A DNA stretch of 64,000 bases from Bacteroidales bacterium (lineage in GTDB: Bacteria > Bacteroidota > Bacteroidia > Bacteroidales > Tenuifilaceae), in the NCBI GenBank assembly GCA_013141385.1, contig JABFRB010000034.1, positions 1 to 64,000 of the forward strand, written 5' to 3'. Every line of letters begins with the position of its first letter. Positions within the stretch are counted from its first letter, which is position 1. Position numbers and translations under genes: made by a program. Shown piece after piece: positions 48,870 to 58,622 of this stretch. Below the pieces are notes generated by a model. That model did not search any database and was not told the DNA's origin. It was given only the letters and a program-made list of their open reading frames with translations.

Positions 48870-49775
48870 ATGATAAAACGTACCCTCCTTTTTGGAAACC
48901 CAGCATACCTTAGCCTGCGCGACCAGCAGCTGGTTGCCGATATCACTGGCAACGAAAAAAAGCAGATGACAGCTCCCGTAGAAGATATCGGGGTGGTGCT
49001 TTTGGATTCGTATCAAATTACCATAACACATCAGCTGCTAAACTCCTTACTTGCCAATAATACCGCCGTAATTACGTGCAACGAGAAGCACATGCCTTAC
49101 GGGCTGCTACTCCCCCTTGAGGGTAACACGCTGCAAAGCGAACGATTCAAGGATCAGATGGAGGCTAGCGTTCCGCTTAAAAAGCAGCTATGGCAGCAAA
49201 CGGTTCAGGCGAAGATTGCTAACCAAAGGTGGCTACTGCAAGCAAGAGGAATTGATGTTGAGCCCATGCGCTACTTTGAGGCGAACGTTCGGAGTGGTGA
49301 TCCCGATAACTACGAGGGGCGTGCTGCGGCATACTACTGGAAAAATCTTTTTGATGGTTTAACGGATGATGCATTTATAAGGGGGCGATACGAGGAGGAA
49401 CCCAATAATCTCCTTAACTACGGCTATGCAGTGTTACGTGCCATTGTTGCCCGAAGTTTGGTTGCCTCGGGTTTGCTTCCAACGCTGGGTATACATCATC
49501 ATAATAAGTATAACGCCTTTTGCTTAGCCGATGATATGATGGAATCGTACCGCCCGTTTGTTGATAAGCTGGTGCTTGAAATTGTGAACGATACTAAGGA
49601 TTGCTCGGTACTAACAAAGGAAATCAAGGCACGTTTGCTTGTGCTACCCGCAATTGATGTGCTGATTGATGGGCAAAAGAGCCCGCTGATGCTGGCTACA
49701 CAGCGAACCACCGCATCGCTGTACGATTGCTTTGAGGGGGTAAGCCGGAAGCTCTTACTCCCTGAGTTTATTTAG
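48870..49775 (+). CDS. cas1: CRISPR-associated integrase Cas1
   Basis: Integrase that, with Cas2, inserts new spacers at the leader end of the array. The 301-residue protein has the metal-binding residues Glu149 (NYEGRAAAYYW), a histidine of the HHH cluster at 209-211 (GIHHHN) and Asp222/Glu225 (ADDMMESYRPF). Beginning MIKRTLLFGNPAYLSL is typical of type II Cas1. Its codons are GC-richer than cas9. A REP-like palindrome separates it from cas2. Confidence 0.96.
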   Translation: MIKRTLLFGNPAYLSLRDQQLVADITGNEKKQMTAPVEDIGVVLLDSYQITITHQLLNSLLANNTAVITCNEKHMPYGLLLPLEGNTLQSERFKDQMEASVPLKKQLWQQTVQAKIANQRWLLQARGIDVEPMRYFEANVRSGDPDNYEGRAAAYYWKNLFDGLTDDAFIRGRYEEEPNNLLNYGYAVLRAIVARSLVASGLLPTLGIHHHNKYNAFCLADDMMESYRPFVDKLVLEIVNDTKDCSVLTKEIKARLLVLPAIDVLIDGQKSPLMLATQRTTASLYDCFEGVSRKLLLPEFI

Positions 49776-50171
<396 letters not shown>

Positions 50172-50180
50172 TGATTTAAC

Positions 50181-50208
50181 CTGTCAGAGTTCGCAGAACC
50201 TGACAGTG
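50181..50208. repeat. REP-like palindrome after cas2
   Basis: CTGTCAGAGTT-CGCAG-AACCTGACAG. Same family as the CTGTCAGG palindromes nearby. Confidence 0.7.
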
Positions 50209-50248
50209 TTTATAGTTTGAGGTATCTTTTTTTGAATAGAAACAAAAA

Positions 50249-50274
50249 ATCCACGGGTTTTGATTCCCGTGGAT
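50249..50274 (-). terminator. Terminator facing the CRISPR array
   Basis: ATCCACGGG (50249-50257) pairs with CCCGTGGAT (50266-50274). On the minus strand it is followed directly by TTTTTTG, so it would stop leftward transcripts leaving the array before cas2. Confidence 0.7.
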
Positions 50275-50320
50275 CTCCTTTTGGTCACTTTTTTTTAATC
50301 GAAAAATTGGTATAACCAGC

Positions 50321-50362
50321 TATTGGTCAGCTATAAAAACCTACCTATGCTGTGACCAATAT
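50321..50362. promoter_or_regulatory. Array boundary (leader) inverted repeat
   Basis: TATTGGTC at 50321-50328 is complementary to GACCAATA at 50355-50362 inside the first repeat. This makes a hairpin spanning the leader-repeat junction. The next 20 bp (AGCTATAAAAACCTACCTAT) are the base of the leader. Confidence 0.5.
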
Positions 50363-53300
50363 TTCAAAGATACAATCTGAAAGCAATTCACAACTCATGG
50401 ATGCAATGCATCATGTATCTTTTGGCTGTGACCAATATTTCAAAGATACAATCTGAAAGCAATTCACAACGGAAGAAGGGAGGAGGAGGGAGAAGGAAGG
50501 CTGTGACCAATATTTCAAAGATACAATCTGAAAGCAATTCACAACAACGTTAGTTGATGGTACCCCAGCTACTGGGCTGTGACCAATATTTCAAAGATAC
50601 AATCTGAAAGCAATTCACAACACGATGAAGGAGGTTTATCACCAATAAAATGCTGTGACCAATATTTCAAAGATACAATCTGAAAGCAATTCACAACCAG
50701 CTGGTTGAAGTATAGCCCTGCACTAACGCTGTGACCAATATTTCAAAGATACAATCTGAAAGCAATTCACAACGGAGAGCGTTACGATTGTTGCAATCTG
50801 ATCGCTGTGACCAATATTTCAAAGATACAATCTGAAAGCAATTCACAACTTAGTAGATTTGAGCGTGAAAATACTAACGGCTGTGACCAATATTTCAAAG
50901 ATACAATCTGAAAGCAATTCACAACGCGCATGGATCAATAACCTCCGCTACGATTGCTGTGACCAATATTTCAAAGATACAATCTGAAAGCAATTCACAA
51001 CTGTTGGCGATAAAGTTAAATTAAAGAAAGAGCTGTGACCAATATTTCAAAGATACAATCTGAAAGCAATTCACAACGAGAAGGAGGAGGGGGGAAGAGG
51101 GAGAGAAGCTGTGACCAATATTTCAAAGATACAATCTGAAAGCAATTCACAACTGAACCCGCATAAACACCAAAGAATAAATTGCTGTGACCAATATTTC
51201 AAAGATACAATCTGAAAGCAATTCACAACTGCTTCGGTCTGATCCTGCCCATCAAGGCTGCTGTGACCAATATTTCAAAGATACAATCTGAAAGCAATTC
51301 ACAACTATTGCCCGCATCTCCATCATTAGTAGTTTGCTGTGACCAATATTTCAAAGATACAATCTGAAAGCAATTCACAACTATATATGCCCAATTTCGT
51401 CAACCTCCCATGCTGTGACCAATATTTCAAAGATACAATCTGAAAGCAATTCACAACCCTCATAATCAAACCCAACGATGTCGAGGTGCTGTGACCAATA
51501 TTTCAAAGATACAATCTGAAAGCAATTCACAACTATATATTTGCAATATAAATATTAAATAATGCTGTGACCAATATTTCAAAGATACAATCTGAAAGCA
51601 ATTCACAACAACAAAACGCTGAGGGTTTGAAGAATAATTGCTGTGACCAATATTTCAAAGATACAATCTGAAAGCAATTCACAACTGGGGTGCGCAAAAC
51701 AACTTGAAAAGTACCGCTGTGACCAATATTTCAAAGATACAATCTGAAAGCAATTCACAACTAAAAAGCTCCTTGCTCCGATCAATTATTTGCTGTGACC
51801 AATATTTCAAAGATACAATCTGAAAGCAATTCACAACGTACACAGGGTGCTTTTTAATCCAAGCCCCGCTGTGACCAATATTTCAAAGATACAATCTGAA
51901 AGCAATTCACAACTATCTTTTTACTACTAAATTAGGATACCAAGCTGTGACCAATATTTCAAAGATACAATCTGAAAGCAATTCACAACAAATTCGTCTA
52001 TACTAACAATTTCTTCGTTGCTGTGACCAATATTTCAAAGATACAATCTGAAAGCAATTCACAACTCGGTTTAGTTTTACCATTTTTTAAAACAAGCTGT
52101 GACCAATATTTCAAAGATACAATCTGAAAGCAATTCACAACAAATAAACTATTTAAAAAATTTGAAAATTCGCTGTGACCAATATTTCAAAGATACAATC
52201 TGAAAGCAATTCACAACATGATAGTATGTAGGCTATCTAATGCAATTGCTGTGACCAATATTTCAAAGATACAATCTGAAAGCAATTCACAACGTACCGG
52301 TGAAGAGATATTTGCAGAAAATGTGCTGTGACCAATATTTCAAAGATACAATCTGAAAGCAATTCACAACATCTCCGATGCACCAACCACACCAATACAT
52401 GCTGTGACCAATATTTCAAAGATACAATCTGAAAGCAATTCACAACAGTGCTAGATGACACTTGTCATCTGGTATAGCTGTGACCAATATTTCAAAGATA
52501 CAATCTGAAAGCAATTCACAACATTGGATAACACCAGATTTTGCTCATATCGGCTGTGACCAATATTTCAAAGATACAATCTGAAAGCAATTCACAACAT
52601 AATCCATCGTTGGTATTAACACCAAACAGCTGTGACCAATATTTCAAAGATACAATCTGAAAGCAATTCACAACCGATAGGAGAGTATGGAACAAAAACT
52701 TTACGCTGTGACCAATATTTCAAAGATACAATCTGAAAGCAATTCACAACTAGTATGGCTCATGATAGGAAAATGTGGAGGCTGTGACCAATATTTCAAA
52801 GATACAATCTGAAAGCAATTCACAACTCAGGGCTTGAGGTTGGTCAAGTTGCTATGGCTGTGACCAATATTTCAAAGATACAATCTGAAAGCAATTCACA
52901 ACAGTACAACTAATATGTACACAAATGATATTGCTGTGACCAATATTTCAAAGATACAATCTGAAAGCAATTCACAACAGTACAACTAATATGTACACAA
53001 ATGATATTGCTGTGACCAATATTTCAAAGATACAATCTGAAAGCAATTCACAACGAATTAGTATTAGTTTGCCACCACAAAACAGCTGTGACCAATATTT
53101 CAAAGATACAATCTGAAAGCAATTCACAACCTTCCGTCTGGAGTTGTCCTGTCTGTTCTTGCTGTGACCAATATTTCAAAGATACAATCTGAAAGCAATT
53201 CACAACTGATAAAACATTGCAAGCAATTAGTAATGAGCTGTGACCAATATTTCAAAGATACAATCTGAAAGCAATTCACAACTTGGTGTGTCATCGGGAG

Positions 53301-54345
53301 ATTTACTATTTGGCTGTGACCAATATTTCAAAGATACAATCTGAAAGCAATTCACAACGGAGGTGTAGTTGCTTGGGCCGTGTTGGGTGCTGTGACCAAT
53401 ATTTCAAAGATACAATCTGAAAGCAATTCACAACTTTTGACCGTTCTTTATGTCAAAAGTTTTGCTGTGACCAATATTTCAAAGATACAATCTGAAAGCA
53501 ATTCACAACGTTTTAATGTATTCAATATCAGCATTTACAGCTGTGACCAATATTTCAAAGATACAATCTGAAAGCAATTCACAACGCTGATATATATCTG
53601 CATGAAATGGGACACGCTGTGACCAATATTTCAAAGATACAATCTGAAAGCAATTCACAACGATGCAAACATAAGCCCTTTAAAAGCAAAAGCTGTGACC
53701 AATATTTCAAAGATACAATCTGAAAGCAATTCACAACGGTGATGAAGTGGGTATTATCGGGGTTGGAGCTGTGACCAATATTTCAAAGATACAATCTGAA
53801 AGCAATTCACAACCTGCAATCGGAGTTCATGATAGGGCTATTAGCTGTGACCAATATTTCAAAGATACAATCTGAAAGCAATTCACAACTATCCTCCTTA
53901 TTTAAGCCTAAAGAAGCGTGCTGTGACCAATATTTCAAAGATACAATCTGAAAGCAATTCACAACAACCGACACTAAGCTAAATGCGAGCCACAAGCTGT
54001 GACCAATATTTCAAAGATACAATCTGAAAGCAATTCACAACCCATTGGCAATTGCTAAAAATCTCACTTGTGCTGTGACCAATATTTCAAAGATACAATC
54101 TGAAAGCAATTCACAACATCAACCCCTACGCCTATAATTCCAACCTCGCTGTGACCAATATTTCAAAGATACAATCTGAAAGCAATTCACAACAAATAGC
54201 TGATGCTGGATTATTTCCAGTGCGCTGTGACCAATATTTCAAAGATACAATCTGAAAGCAATTCACAACATCAAACCAGAACATTCTTGAGCCGCAACAG
54301 CTGTGACCAATATTTCAAAGATACAATCTGAAAGCAATTCACAAC
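50350..54345 (-). promoter_or_regulatory. Promoter embedded in each canonical CRISPR repeat
   Basis: In crRNA sense the repeat has TTG at positions 2-4 and TATCTTTG at 23-30 with an 18-nt gap: a full Bacteroidota promoter. Transcription would start at about position 36-39, eight to ten nt before the spacer. This gives one start per spacer, as known for promoters in Neisseria type II-C repeats, but with the Bacteroidota consensus. Confidence 0.65.
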
Positions 54346-54375
54346 ATGGAAAATTGTTGTATCTTTATGGAAATT

Positions 54376-54453
54376 GCTGTGACCAATATTTCAAAGATAC
54401 AATCTGAACCGAGCGTTCTTTGTGAGTTCGGCGCAGCCAAAGCAATTCACAAC
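54376..54453 (-). repeat. CRISPR repeat 54, with 32-bp insertion
   Basis: After GATACAATCTGA the repeat is interrupted by 32 bp starting ACCGAGCGTTCTTTGTGAG and ending GGCGCAGCCA, then resumes AAGCAATTCACAAC. Total length 78. Confidence 0.9.
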
Positions 54454-54483
54454 ATGGCTTCTTATGAATATTGTCATAAATGG

Positions 54484-54561
54484 GCTGTGACCAATATTTC
54501 AAAGATACAATCTGAACCGAGCGTACTTTGCGAGTTCGGCGTAGCCAAAGCAATTCACAAC
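54484..54561 (-). repeat. CRISPR repeat 55, with the same insertion
   Basis: Same position and length of insertion as repeat 54, differing at a few bases (GCGTACTTTGCGAG, GGCGTAGCC). The CRISPR parts are intact. Confidence 0.9.
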
Positions 54562-54591
54562 ACAACCAGAGACACTATTGATATCCCAATT

Positions 54592-54683
54592 GCTGTGACC
54601 AATATTTCAAAGATACAATCTGAACCGAGCGTTTTCCCGATAAAAAGCATCGGGACAAGTTTTGCGAGTTCGCTGAAAGCAAT
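54592..54683 (-). repeat. CRISPR repeat 56, terminal, with a nested insertion
   Basis: The same insertion site carries CCGAGCG, then CCCGATAAAAAGCATCGGG with flanking T/A runs, then GCGAGTTCG. The insertion is bounded by CTGAA on both sides. The repeat then decays after AAAGCAATC. This is the distal end of the array. Confidence 0.85.
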
Positions 54684-54693
54684 CTACGATGAA

Positions 54694-54838
54694 TGGGGTA
54701 GTTTAAATAATTTGACTCTAAGGTGTTATCGGCTAATCGCAAAATGCGATACAATTATCGCAAAATATGATAATCTGCATTACAACCTCATCAGGAAATG
54801 ATGCAACACCAAAAATTGATTGTACAATGCAATTCTCC
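54694..54838 (+). repeat. Flanking repeat, copy C (right of CRISPR array)
   Basis: Starts GGGGTAGTTTAAATAATTTG and ends near TACAATGCAATTCTC; direct repeat of copy A at 40764-40906. Contains ATCGCAAAATGCGAT, a palindrome. The remainder to 54983 shows no gene. Confidence 0.7.
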
Positions 54839-54983
54839 TCCTTTTTTAAGGTGGGGCAGAGGAGAGTAAGTTTTGTAGTTAAAACTTCCGATCTCTTTAA
54901 GATATCATAACCATTAGTAAAGTACCCTATAGGTGTTTAGCGTATTATTTTATTAGAAAGATCTAAGAATTGTTGCTATTTAG

Positions 54984-56054
54984 TTACTTTTTATTTCCCA
55001 TCCACGAGATGTATAGCTTAAAAGATACTCCATGATTTATAAAGAAAAAACTAGAGTCATATCCCAAATCCGTGTTATTATCCGCTGCACCTCCAAAGCC
55101 CATAATAGCAGCACCTTCTAAGTCGTAACCAGCTGCAAATAGCAGGAATACTGGCCCTGCATTTTTGTAATACCTAAATCCAACGGAAAGAGAGTAATGA
55201 ACTAATGCTGTGAATGAATTGCTCTTAACAAATGTTTTACCAGGGTTAAGGGCTTCGGCCATATTTACCCCATAGTCAGAAATTTTACCCGTTCCAAAAC
55301 CGATTTTATCTTGTGTTGAAGCATACATTCCGAAACGCATTGCTGGTCTTCCCGGTATACTACCCAATTTACCACCTGTCAGGCAAAGCTGGCGGAGAAT
55401 ATCAAATCCAAAACAAGCAGAATAAAATTTGGCAGTGAATAGTGTATCATATGCAGGAATACCAAATTTTTGATGCTCTCTTCCCCCCGGTGTTACCAAT
55501 GTGCTGAATTTCATAGGGAATCCCATAGATGTATAACCTACACCCCAATATGTTCCAAGAATTCTATTCATTACAGCCCCTCCAGCCATGTGTTTATACA
55601 TGTTTGAAGTTTTTATAAGTTCTACTGTAAAATATTTATTGCTAAATTTACGACTGGTAAAATAACCGTCAGTAGAGGGGAGTTGTCCAGACCATGTAAA
55701 AACTCCAGAAACCTCCGAACTTTGAAGTTTGAGCCAATAATTTTTTAGGTTAATATACCCTCCGTACTTGTATGCTTTTCCAACCAAGTTATTTTCAACA
55801 TTTGCCGAGAGTCCAAATCGTAAACCAATTCTGCGTAAGGCAAAGTTGCCTTCAAAGGATGATTGTGAGTTTATATCGAATTTGTATTTTAAGTACTTTC
55901 CATCATCATCGTTGAGGTTGAAAACCTTCCATTTTAATGCTGGGATATATGAAACACCTAAAAAGGCTGGAAGCGTATCTTTTTTGCTTTGTGAGAAAAG
56001 GGAAGTAGGTACTATTAAAGCTACTGAGAAAAGAACAATGAGAAAATTACGCAT
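54984..56054 (-). CDS. Secreted outer-membrane-type protein of unknown function
   Basis: A 356-residue protein with signal peptide (FLIVLFSVALIVPTSLFSQ) and a mature part rich in Gly, Phe and Tyr in alternating patterns (ALRRIGLRFGLSANVE, HYSLSVGFRYYKNAGPVFLL), compatible with a barrel. The end HGVSFKLYISWMGNKK lacks a C-terminal aromatic residue. No known family is recognised. It is monocistronic by spacing. Confidence 0.7.
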   Translation of the reverse strand: MRNFLIVLFSVALIVPTSLFSQSKKDTLPAFLGVSYIPALKWKVFNLNDDDGKYLKYKFDINSQSSFEGNFALRRIGLRFGLSANVENNLVGKAYKYGGYINLKNYWLKLQSSEVSGVFTWSGQLPSTDGYFTSRKFSNKYFTVELIKTSNMYKHMAGGAVMNRILGTYWGVGYTSMGFPMKFSTLVTPGGREHQKFGIPAYDTLFTAKFYSACFGFDILRQLCLTGGKLGSIPGRPAMRFGMYASTQDKIGFGTGKISDYGVNMAEALNPGKTFVKSNSFTALVHYSLSVGFRYYKNAGPVFLLFAAGYDLEGAAIMGFGGAADNNTDLGYDSSFFFINHGVSFKLYISWMGNKK

Positions 56055-56270
56055 AGCGTTTATTTTAAAAAGATTTTGATTTCAAAGTTAAAAATAAATA
56101 CTACAAATGTGCTCGTACCTTCTTTGTTTAAGATTAAATCAAAGAATTTTCATAACCTCCAAATTAGTTACTTAGCAAAACGCTCATAAAAATAAGTATT
56201 TTATTTAGCTAAACGGGTGTTTAATTGCAATATTTAATGACTACCTTTGAAGATTAATTATTTAATAGAT

Positions 56271-57341
56271 ATGATGAAATCTCTAAGAATTGGTGATTTA
56301 GCAATTGCAATCCCAATAGTGCAGGGTGGTATGGGCGTTGGAATATCTCTTTCTGGGTTGGCTTCTGCAGTTGCAAATGAAGGGGGGGTAGGGGTTATCT
56401 CAAGTGCAGGCCTTGGATTACTTTATCGTGAATTTACAACCGATTACCTTGAGGCTAGCATTCATGGCTTAAAGGAGGAACTTCGGAAGGCCAGAGAAAA
56501 AACAAAAGGTGTTATTGGTGTAAATGTAATGGTTGCCATGTCCAATTTTGCCGATATGGTAAAAACATCAATAGCCGAAAAAGCAGACATAATTTTTTCA
56601 GGAGCTGGTTTGCCTCTTGATTTACCTGGATTTCTAAAAAGCGATAGTACTACTAAACTTGTTCCCATAGTTTCATCAGGTCGTGCCGCTAAATTGATTT
56701 GCGAAAAGTGGAAGAAGATATACAACTATTTACCTGATGCTATTGTTGTTGAAGGTCCCAAGGCTGGAGGTCATCTAGGATTTAAACTTGAACAAATAAA
56801 CGATGAAAACTATTCGTTAGAGAAACTTATACCCGAAGTAGTAGCTGAGGTTAAGAAGTTTGAGGATGAGTACCATCAATTAATTCCTGTTATTGCAGCA
56901 GGAGGGATTTACACAGGACAGGATATCAGGGATATTATGAATCTAGGAGCTTCTGGAGTTCAAATGGCTACACGTTTTGTAACAACAGATGAATGCGATG
57001 CTTCTGATGGATTTAAACAATCATATATTGATTCGAAAAAAGAGGATATTCAGATTATAAAAAGTCCAGTTGGTATGCCCGGAAGAGCAATTGGAAATAA
57101 TTTTTTGGATAAAGTAAGGCTAGGGTATAAGCAACCAATAAGATGCCCGTTTAAGTGTATCAAAACCTGCGAAATATCTTCAAGTCCATATTGCATTATT
57201 ACCGCCCTTATTAGTGCATTCAAAGGGAATTTTGAGCATGGGTATGCTTTTGCCGGAACAAATGCCTATTTAGCCACAAAAATAACATCGGTTAAAGAGA
57301 CTTTCCAAGCCATTTTTAAAGAATATAATAAAAGTAAGTAA
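56271..57341 (+). CDS. Nitronate monooxygenase-like FMN protein
   Basis: TIM-barrel FMN enzyme of the 2-nitropropane dioxygenase family, 356 residues from ATG 56271. The N-terminus IVQGGMGVGISLSGLASAVA and the later AAGGIYTGQDIRDIMNLGASGVQMATRF are characteristic; GPKAGGHLGF holds the usual catalytic histidine region. A cysteine-rich segment near the end (CPFKCIKTCEISSSPYC) is an addition seen in longer members. Substrate is not predictable. An upstream in-frame start at 56247 is less likely. A strong terminator follows. Confidence 0.88.
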   Translation: MMKSLRIGDLAIAIPIVQGGMGVGISLSGLASAVANEGGVGVISSAGLGLLYREFTTDYLEASIHGLKEELRKAREKTKGVIGVNVMVAMSNFADMVKTSIAEKADIIFSGAGLPLDLPGFLKSDSTTKLVPIVSSGRAAKLICEKWKKIYNYLPDAIVVEGPKAGGHLGFKLEQINDENYSLEKLIPEVVAEVKKFEDEYHQLIPVIAAGGIYTGQDIRDIMNLGASGVQMATRFVTTDECDASDGFKQSYIDSKKEDIQIIKSPVGMPGRAIGNNFLDKVRLGYKQPIRCPFKCIKTCEISSSPYCIITALISAFKGNFEHGYAFAGTNAYLATKITSVKETFQAIFKEYNKSK

Positions 57342-57364
57342 CTCTCTTTTGTTGTTTTTAAAGT

Positions 57365-57400
57365 AGAAAAAGGTAAAACAATTTTGTTTTACCTTTTTCT
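57365..57400 (+). terminator. Terminator after the nitronate monooxygenase-like gene
   Basis: AGAAAAAGGTAAAAC (57365-57379) pairs with GTTTTACCTTTTTCT (57386-57400). The rest of the gap to 57634 is AT-rich without a gene. Confidence 0.8.
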
Positions 57401-57634
57401 GTTTCTAGTAATATTTATTTTGAACTAATAGAACGGTTAAACCCAGCTATTATATGTTATGCAATGATTATTCAAAAATATTTGCGTATAACTTTGATAT
57501 TCTTGATAGTTAAATTGATTTTTACTATTATTTCTGGTAATTTTATACTTTAATCATCAGAATAGTTTTGCCAACGATTTTTTAAAGAAAGTCAGAAAAG
57601 TTTATTTGAAAACGATTGACTAAAATAAAACAAT

Positions 57635-58333
57635 ATGGCAAAAATTGATTTAGTCAAATATTTGATTGATAGACATAAAGAGACTCATAAACCTTGCCCT
57701 GAACCTGGGCCAGTAATTACTATTTCTCGTGAAATGGGATGCTCTGGTACACAAATTACTCAACAACTTGTAAAGGAGTTAAATAAACGATTTGATTATA
57801 AAAATGGAGAGCTGTGGAAATGGGTTGGGAAGGAAGAAATTCAAGAGGCAGCGGCTCATGCACTAAATTTACCTCCAGAAGAGATTAGCTATGCCCTTGA
57901 GGCTAAGAAAAAAACTATGATGGATGACATCCTTCAATCATTTTCAAGTAAATACTATAAAAGTGACAGGATTATTCGTAAAACAGTAAAAGAAGTAATT
58001 CGCTCAATTGCCTGTCATGGGAGGGTGGTTATTCTTGGACGTGGTGGTGTTGCTATAACTAGAGATATCCCGCGTTCTTTACATATTAACCTTGAGGCTC
58101 CACTCGAGTGGCGTGCGTTAAGAATCTCTGAGAAGTTAGATGTTGAACAGAAAGCAGCCGAAAGTTACATTCTGGAGATTGATAAGAAAAGAGAGGAGTT
58201 TAGAGTTTACTTTGGTGGAGTAAATACAGATTATACAAGATTCGATATAACATTTAATAGTATGACACTATCAATTAGTGAAATAGTAGAAATTATTATA
58301 AAAACAATGGAGATTAGAAAACTTATTTACTAG
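57635..58333 (+). CDS. Cytidylate kinase-like family protein
   Basis: A 232-residue P-loop-type protein of the cytidylate-kinase-like family. GPVITISREMGCSGTQITQQL is the nucleotide-binding start in its variant form, and RVVILGRGGVAITRDIP and HINLEAPLEWRALRI are conserved stretches. It is not the housekeeping Cmk, and its substrate is unknown. Gene is alone, with about 290 bp in front and 290 bp behind. Confidence 0.85.
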   Translation: MAKIDLVKYLIDRHKETHKPCPEPGPVITISREMGCSGTQITQQLVKELNKRFDYKNGELWKWVGKEEIQEAAAHALNLPPEEISYALEAKKKTMMDDILQSFSSKYYKSDRIIRKTVKEVIRSIACHGRVVILGRGGVAITRDIPRSLHINLEAPLEWRALRISEKLDVEQKAAESYILEIDKKREEFRVYFGGVNTDYTRFDITFNSMTLSISEIVEIIIKTMEIRKLIY

Positions 58334-58622
58334 GTTATAAGCAGTTGCAGTTTTTAATGCTAAAATTTAAAACAGAGTTTATTCTTTTTGAATAAGCTCT
58401 GTTGGTTTATTGGATATATAGATTCATAAAAATGAAACTTATAGTAAAATTGAATTCATTTATCAAAAAAAGAAAACTAATTATTAATTTTACTGTATCA
58501 GAAAAAAAGGATTGTTATTTTGGCATCTTAGTTGTGTGAAATATACTATAACTAGATTTTTTATGCTCATCTATACCCCGATTTGTAAATCATTCATTAC
58601 TTATTCAGGATTAAATAGTTAT

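Larger units (their letters stand above)
50350..54683 (-). CRISPR. Type II-C CRISPR array, 56 repeats
   Basis: Fifty-three 46-nt repeats look identical by eye; each starts GCTGTGACCAATATTTCAAA on the plus strand and ends AAAGCAATTCACAAC. Three further repeats at the right end carry insertions. Spacers are 29-31 nt, mostly 30. The crRNA sense is the minus strand (repeat GTTGTGAATTGCTTTCAG ...), because that strand pairs with the tracrRNA. Degenerate repeats at the right mark the old end, so new spacers are most likely added next to cas2. Two neighbouring spacers (from 52903 and 52979) are identical. Each repeat also holds a promoter (see separate entry). Confidence 0.97.

Noticed and set aside
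50350-54683. Spacers targeting other parts of this window
   Set aside because: Reading the spacers by eye against the genes here gave no convincing match; a computed search would be needed.
50350-54801. Several short open frames inside the CRISPR array, e.g. 54346-54801
   Set aside because: They are translations of repeats and spacers.
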